Part shown: positions 4,423 through 8,042 of the stretch, in pieces
How the letters are laid out: each line of letters begins with the position of its first letter
Position numbering within the stretch: the first letter of the stretch is position 1
Translations under genes and position numbers: made by a program
Assembly: GCA_021838765.1 (NCBI GenBank)
Contig: JAKCCY010000118.1
Location: forward strand, 1-8,042
Reading direction: 5' to 3'
DNA from: Nitrospirota bacterium
GTDB taxonomy: Bacteria; Nitrospirota_A; Leptospirillia; Leptospirillales; Leptospirillaceae
Length of the DNA stretch: 8,042 bases
The notes under the pieces: model-generated
The model's database searches: none
Seen by the model: only the letters and a program-made list of their open reading frames with translations
What the model was told of the DNA's origin: nothing

Positions 4423-6345
4423 ATGGCGCTTAATCTGACCCAGAAGATTTTCAAGGAACACCTTGTATCCGGAGAAATTGTTGCCGGAAAAGAAGTTGCC
4501 ATACGTATCGATCAGACACTCACTCAAGATGCTACCGGTACAATGGCCTATCTTCAGTTTGAAGCACTCGGCCTTGATCGTGTCAAGACGGAGCTTTCTG
4601 TTTCCTATGTTGATCACAACATGTTGCAGACGGGCTTTGAAAACGCTGACGATCACCGATATCTTCAGACCGTCGCAGCGCGGTATGGGATTGTTTTTTC
4701 CCGTCCCGGAAACGGTATTTGTCATCAGGTTCATCTCGAGCGATTTGGCAAGCCAGGGAAAACGCTCCTTGGTTCTGACAGTCATACCCCGACAAACGGT
4801 GGCGTCGGTATGATTGCCATTGGGGCAGGAGGTCTTGATGTGGCTCTGGCGATGGGCGGTGAGGCATTTCATCTCACGATGCCAAAGGTTGTCCAGGTTA
4901 AGCTGACGGGACGTCTCCAGCCTTTTGTATCGGCCAAGGATGTCATCCTTGAACTTCTGCGCCGCCTGACGGTCAAGGGAGGCGTCAACAGAATTTTTGA
5001 GTATAACGGTGAAGGTGTTCGATCCCTTTCCGTTCCTGAACGTTCGACGATCACCAATATGGGTGCCGAGCTTGGTGCAACGACGTCCATTTTTCCGAGC
5101 GACGAGAGAACCAGGGAGTATCTTAAGGCACAGGGACGTGAAAAGGATTATCGGGAACTGGCTGCAGATCCTGGTGCGACATACGACGAAACGGTCGAGA
5201 TTGACCTCAATACGCTTGAGCCGCTGATTGCCCAGCCTCACTCTCCGGATAATGTTGTCAAGGTTCGTGATATTCAAGGGATTCCGGTTTCACAGGTTGC
5301 GATCGGATCCTGCACCAACTCTTCTTTCAAGGATTTGATGACTATCTCCCATCTTATGAAGGGGAAAATGGTTAGTCCCGGAGTGAGCCTTGGTTTTTCT
5401 CCAGGATCGCGTCAGACACTTGAAATGATCTCCCAGAATGGTGTTCTTGGAAACATGATCACTGCAGGTGCAAGACTTCTCGAAAGTGCTTGTGGTCCAT
5501 GCATCGGTATGGGTTTTGCTCCTCCCTCTGGTGGAGTTTCGGTGCGTACATTCAACCGCAACTTTGAAGGACGAAGTGGCACCAAGGATGCCAAGGTCTA
5601 TCTGGCCAGCCCTGAAGTTGCCGCGGCCTGCGCGATTACCGGTGTGATCACAGACCCGAGAGATCTGGGTGTGGAGTTTGAACAGATTGAAATCCCATCC
5701 GAGTACGTTCTTGATGACCGCATGTTTATCTTTCCCCAGGCTGATGGAAAAGACGTTGAGATCATGAGGGGGCCAAACATCAAGCCTCTTCCGACTCGTG
5801 ACAGAATTGCTCCAAAAATCAGTGGGAAAGCTCTTCTCAAGGTTGGAGACAATATCACCACGGATCATATTATGCCTGCTGGTGCGAAGGTTTTGCCTCT
5901 TAGATCAAACGTGCCGGCCATCAGTCAGTATGTTTTTGAAGCAATTGATCCTACCTTCCCCAAAAGGGCAAAGGAAGAGGGCGGTGGCTTTATTATTGGA
6001 GGAAATAACTACGGTCAGGGCTCAAGCCGGGAACATGCGGCTCTTGCACCGATGTATCTTGGTATCAAGGGAGTTATTACGAAGTCGTTTGCCAGAATTC
6101 ATCTGGCTAACCTGATCAACTTCGGTATCCTGCCGCTCACTTTTGTCAATGAGGCTGATTATGACAAGATCGACGCTGGCGATGTCCTTGAGCTGGAAAC
6201 AGCCCATTTGGACAAAAAACCCCTTGCATTGAAAAATGTGACAAAGGGAATCTCCATTCCTGTGACCCACGTATTAAGCAGCCGCGACCTTGATATTGTT
6301 GCAGCCGGTGGGACACTGTCCTATGTAAAGTCTCGAAAATCCTGA
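4423..6345 (+). CDS. acn: Aconitate hydratase, Aquifex type
   Basis: This enzyme interconverts citrate and isocitrate through cis-aconitate in the cytoplasm. In the reverse TCA cycle it supplies citrate to CcsAB. The 640 residues contain the full aconitase signature: QDATG (35-39), SDSHTPTNGG (118-127), GSCTNS (295-300) with C297, and ACGPCIGMG (356-364) with C357 and C360 completing the three cysteine ligands of the [4Fe-4S] cluster. The C-terminal swivel domain carries GDNITTDHI (475-483) and YGQGSSREHAA (530-540) with the catalytic serine S535 and R536. The length is well below E. coli AcnA (about 890) and fits the short Aquifex-type subfamily, not a truncation, since both ends are intact. 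ATG 4423 has TTAAGGAG (4407-4414) eight bases upstream. An iron-sulfur cofactor makes iron or oxygen control plausible. Confidence 0.95.
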   Translation: MALNLTQKIFKEHLVSGEIVAGKEVAIRIDQTLTQDATGTMAYLQFEALGLDRVKTELSVSYVDHNMLQTGFENADDHRYLQTVAARYGIVFSRPGNGICHQVHLERFGKPGKTLLGSDSHTPTNGGVGMIAIGAGGLDVALAMGGEAFHLTMPKVVQVKLTGRLQPFVSAKDVILELLRRLTVKGGVNRIFEYNGEGVRSLSVPERSTITNMGAELGATTSIFPSDERTREYLKAQGREKDYRELAADPGATYDETVEIDLNTLEPLIAQPHSPDNVVKVRDIQGIPVSQVAIGSCTNSSFKDLMTISHLMKGKMVSPGVSLGFSPGSRQTLEMISQNGVLGNMITAGARLLESACGPCIGMGFAPPSGGVSVRTFNRNFEGRSGTKDAKVYLASPEVAAACAITGVITDPRDLGVEFEQIEIPSEYVLDDRMFIFPQADGKDVEIMRGPNIKPLPTRDRIAPKISGKALLKVGDNITTDHIMPAGAKVLPLRSNVPAISQYVFEAIDPTFPKRAKEEGGGFIIGGNNYGQGSSREHAALAPMYLGIKGVITKSFARIHLANLINFGILPLTFVNEADYDKIDAGDVLELETAHLDKKPLALKNVTKGISIPVTHVLSSRDLDIVAAGGTLSYVKSRKS

Positions 6346-6357
6346 TATTCACGGATG

Positions 6358-6385
6358 AGGGCCTCCTTTTTGGAGGCCCTTCTTT
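6358..6385 (+). terminator. Intrinsic terminator after acn
   Basis: AGGGCCTCC (6358-6366) pairs perfectly with GGAGGCCCT (6372-6380) around a loop of five T, followed by a T-rich tail TTCTTT. The nine-pair GC-rich stem is a convincing Rho-independent terminator 12 bases after the acn stop. It ends the ccsA-to-acn transcription unit and implies that ccl depends on read-through or its own promoter. Confidence 0.9.
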
Positions 6386-6447
6386 ATCCGTTCCCCCAAA
6401 AAATATTTACCCTCGATTGAATTTTATAACTCAGGAGTTCTTTAAAG

Positions 6448-7248
6448 ATGAGTGAAAGAGTTGAAGGATCCTCAACAAAAAATTGGAGAACATCTGTCGC
6501 AGGACAAGTCGACGGAAAAACCGTCGTTCGAGGATTTCCGCTGGATGATCTCATTGGAAATGTGTCTTTTGCAGAGGGTATTTACCTTGTTCTTAAAGGG
6601 GAACTTCCTTCGGAAAAAGAAAGAAAGATGATGGAAGCAATGCTGGTTGCCTGCATTGATCACGGGATTGGTCCTCCTTCGGTTGTCTCTGCCCGAACGG
6701 TCTATTCTGGAGGAAATCCTTTAAACGCGGCTGTTGCAGCCGGAGTTCTGACCTTGGGAGATCATCATGGCGGCGCTATTGAGCAATGCGCAAAAATCTA
6801 CCAGGAACAGCTGGGACCCGAGGTGACCGATGTGACTGCTCATGCCCGCCAGGTGGTAGAAGATTTTTCGAAAAAGAAAAAACGCTTTCCGGGTTATGGA
6901 CACAAACTTTATAAGAGGGATCCCAGAACGCTTCGAATTCTTGAGCTGGCAAAAGAGTACGGATTCTCGGGTCGTTATGTCGAGTTTGCCGTTGCCATCC
7001 AGGATGCCTTGGAGGCCCAGTCTCAAAAACCTCTCCCGTTAAATGTGGATGGGATGATTGCAGCGGTTATCTCTGAAATGGGGCTTTCATGGAAAACAGG
7101 CAAGGGAATCTTTATTATTGGCAGAATTCCTGGACTTGTGGCCCACATCGTTGAAGAGTGGAACAGGGAAAAGCCATTTCGCCGACTAGAGGAAGGTTCG
7201 TATGAATATGATGGACCTGGCCTAAGACCCGTTCCCAAAAAAGGCTGA
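6448..7248 (+). CDS. ccl: Citryl-CoA lyase (citrate synthase-like)
   Basis: This enzyme splits citryl-CoA into acetyl-CoA and oxaloacetate, the second half of the two-step citrate cleavage. The 266-residue protein (about 29 kDa, as in Hydrogenobacter Ccl) corresponds to the C-terminal citrate-synthase-like domain of ATP-citrate lyase and lacks the long N-terminal half of true citrate synthases. Catalytic residues of the fold are present: H72 in CIDHGIGPPS, H107 in GDHHGGAIE, H152 in GYGHKLYKRDPR with R160, and D201 in LNVDGMIAAV. The tail IFIIGRIPGLVAHIVEEW resembles the ACL end. ATG 6448 has AGGAG (6433-6437) ten bases upstream. The gene sits between two strong terminators and may be its own unit, but I could not find a clear promoter in the 60 bases before it. 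A 2-methylcitrate or plain citrate synthase is excluded by length and context. Confidence 0.9.
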   Translation: MSERVEGSSTKNWRTSVAGQVDGKTVVRGFPLDDLIGNVSFAEGIYLVLKGELPSEKERKMMEAMLVACIDHGIGPPSVVSARTVYSGGNPLNAAVAAGVLTLGDHHGGAIEQCAKIYQEQLGPEVTDVTAHARQVVEDFSKKKKRFPGYGHKLYKRDPRTLRILELAKEYGFSGRYVEFAVAIQDALEAQSQKPLPLNVDGMIAAVISEMGLSWKTGKGIFIIGRIPGLVAHIVEEWNREKPFRRLEEGSYEYDGPGLRPVPKKG

Positions 7249-7305
7249 TCTTTACCCGAGATCCTATTCTCTCTTGATGAGAACTTCATTCCAATGTTTT
7301 AAGAT

Positions 7306-7336
7306 AGGGTTGGCCAAAAGGCCAGCCCTTTTTTTT
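7306..7336 (+). terminator. Intrinsic terminator after ccl
   Basis: GGGTTGGCC (7307-7315) pairs with GGCCAGCCC (7320-7328), one T-G wobble, around an AAAA loop, and eight T follow directly (7329-7336). A7306 can extend the stem. This is a textbook Rho-independent terminator about 58 bases after the ccl stop. Confidence 0.95.
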
Positions 7337-7378
7337 GAGAGTTCCCGGATTGTCAGGCACCTTTTCTGAGGGATAAAA

Positions 7379-7975
7379 ATGACAGAAGAAAATCAGGAGA
7401 TTCAACCTGAGAAAAAGCCTTTTCAGTCTCAGGATGATGTTTCCGGCGTGACGGAAAACCAAGAAGATGGACAATCTCATAACCAAAATATAGTTCCCGG
7501 ATGGTATGTGAAGGGAGTCAAGTTTGTTCTCCTGAGTCTTCTGTTGATCCAGGTCATTGCAATGATATGGGGAACAATGGAAACAGCTCTTGCTGCCTTT
7601 CGACAAATCCCCAACGGTCTTCTGATGGTCCTCAAAAGTCTGGTTGTGAACTCTCTTCTGGTGCTGGCACTTCTTGAAGTGTCGAGAACGGTGATGGCCT
7701 ACTTTATGCTTGGGCGAGTAAAAGTGACTTTTATCGTTGATACGGTTTTGGCCCTTCTTTTGTCGGAAGCGGTTGTTACATGGTTCTCGGGAGAGGGCGT
7801 TGAACGGATCATTGAGCTGATCATCCTGATCCTGTCTCTTGCCATCCTCAGGTTTGTTGCAATTCGTTACCAGCCTCCCCGTCAGGAGGCTCCGGATTTT
7901 TCGGCCCACTCCCTTGCCCTCCAGAAACTCATGGAAGTCGTTCGCCGGAAAGGAAACGGGAAAAAAGCTCCCTGA
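7379..7975 (+). CDS. Four-helix membrane protein resembling the PsiE (phosphate-starvation-inducible E) family
   Basis: The 198-residue protein has a polar, Gln/Glu/Asp-rich N-terminal tail (1-45), four hydrophobic segments at about 47-66, 81-108, 116-134 and 143-162, and a basic C-terminal tail ending RRKGNGKKAP. The pattern of an acidic residue at the end of helix 2 (LLVLALLEVSRTVMAYF), a short GRVKVTF linker and closely packed helices 3 and 4 (ILSLAILRFVAIR) resembles PsiE-family proteins. E. coli PsiE has about 136 residues; the extra length here lies in the two tails. The molecular function of that family is unknown. ATG 7379 follows GAGGG (7368-7372) by six bases. The gene is cut off from ccl by a strong terminator, so a link to carbon fixation is not indicated. 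The family call comes from the hydropathy and motif pattern only. Confidence 0.55.
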   Translation: MTEENQEIQPEKKPFQSQDDVSGVTENQEDGQSHNQNIVPGWYVKGVKFVLLSLLLIQVIAMIWGTMETALAAFRQIPNGLLMVLKSLVVNSLLVLALLEVSRTVMAYFMLGRVKVTFIVDTVLALLLSEAVVTWFSGEGVERIIELIILILSLAILRFVAIRYQPPRQEAPDFSAHSLALQKLMEVVRRKGNGKKAP

Positions 7976-8042
7976 TCTTCCGTATGGAATAAATTGGCTG
8001 GACGTTGATGATTATAGGGATGATCTGCTAAAAAGATCGGAA

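Noticed and set aside
4093..5277. A 394-codon open frame on the minus strand opposite acn
   Set aside because: It lies almost wholly antisense to the highly conserved aconitase and leader region, shows no recognisable domain, and its Arg/His/Leu-rich composition is typical of an antisense shadow.
7286..7909. A 207-codon minus-strand frame opposite the PsiE-like gene
   Set aside because: It begins downstream of and runs through the ccl terminator, is rich in His/Lys/Gln without domain character, and opposes a gene with a good start and clear membrane helices.
1..8042. CRISPR array or tandem direct repeats
   Set aside because: No regularly spaced repeated units were seen anywhere in the window.

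Overview
The window reads as a bacterial chromosome segment that carries the citrate-cleavage part of the reductive (reverse) TCA cycle, next to a short accessory patch. The core genes are a two-subunit citryl-CoA synthetase (ccsA, ccsB), an Aquifex-type aconitase (acn) and a stand-alone citryl-CoA lyase (ccl). This split, two-step alternative to ATP-citrate lyase is known from Aquificaceae such as Hydrogenobacter, and homologues occur in Nitrospirota such as Leptospirillum. The moderate GC content and sigma70-like promoters make a Leptospirillum-like member of the Nitrospirota my best guess, but that is inference and not proven by the window.

Layout. Bases 1-163 are the right end of an IS200/IS605-type element: the last 47 codons of a probable tnpB run into a strong terminal hairpin and a GGGAGAGTTCA end. 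Bases 164-446 hold no gene I can support. A complete type II toxin-antitoxin pair (Gp49/HigB-like RelE-superfamily toxin, then an XRE-type HigA-like antitoxin, overlapping by 4 bases) occupies 483-1087. Bases 1088-1406 are non-coding as far as I can see. A tRNA-Glu(UUC) with encoded CCA lies on the minus strand at 1407-1484 behind a near-consensus promoter. Its 3' end faces the accessory patch, so this is a plausible boundary between mobile and core DNA.

From 1576 onward everything reads on the plus strand. A promoter facing away from the tRNA promoter, with the same -35 context in mirror image, precedes ccsA (1684-2934). ccsB follows after about 50 bases and probably starts at a TTG. Next comes a previously unlisted 49-codon single-membrane-span protein gene (4006-4155) with a 10-base perfect Shine-Dalgarno. 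Right at its stop codon sits a TGnTATAAT extended -10 element. The roughly 250 bases from there to acn (4423-6345) fold on paper into five successive hairpins, the largest about 50 nt. acn ends in a strong intrinsic terminator. ccl (6448-7248) follows with its own terminator, and the last gene (7379-7975) encodes a four-helix membrane protein resembling the PsiE family.

How the genes work together. Run reductively, aconitase converts isocitrate to citrate, CcsAB activates citrate to citryl-CoA with ATP, and Ccl splits citryl-CoA into acetyl-CoA and oxaloacetate. The cluster thus completes CO2 fixation by the reverse TCA cycle. The two items that standard annotation does not explain are the 49-residue membrane protein inside the operon and the long structured leader of acn.
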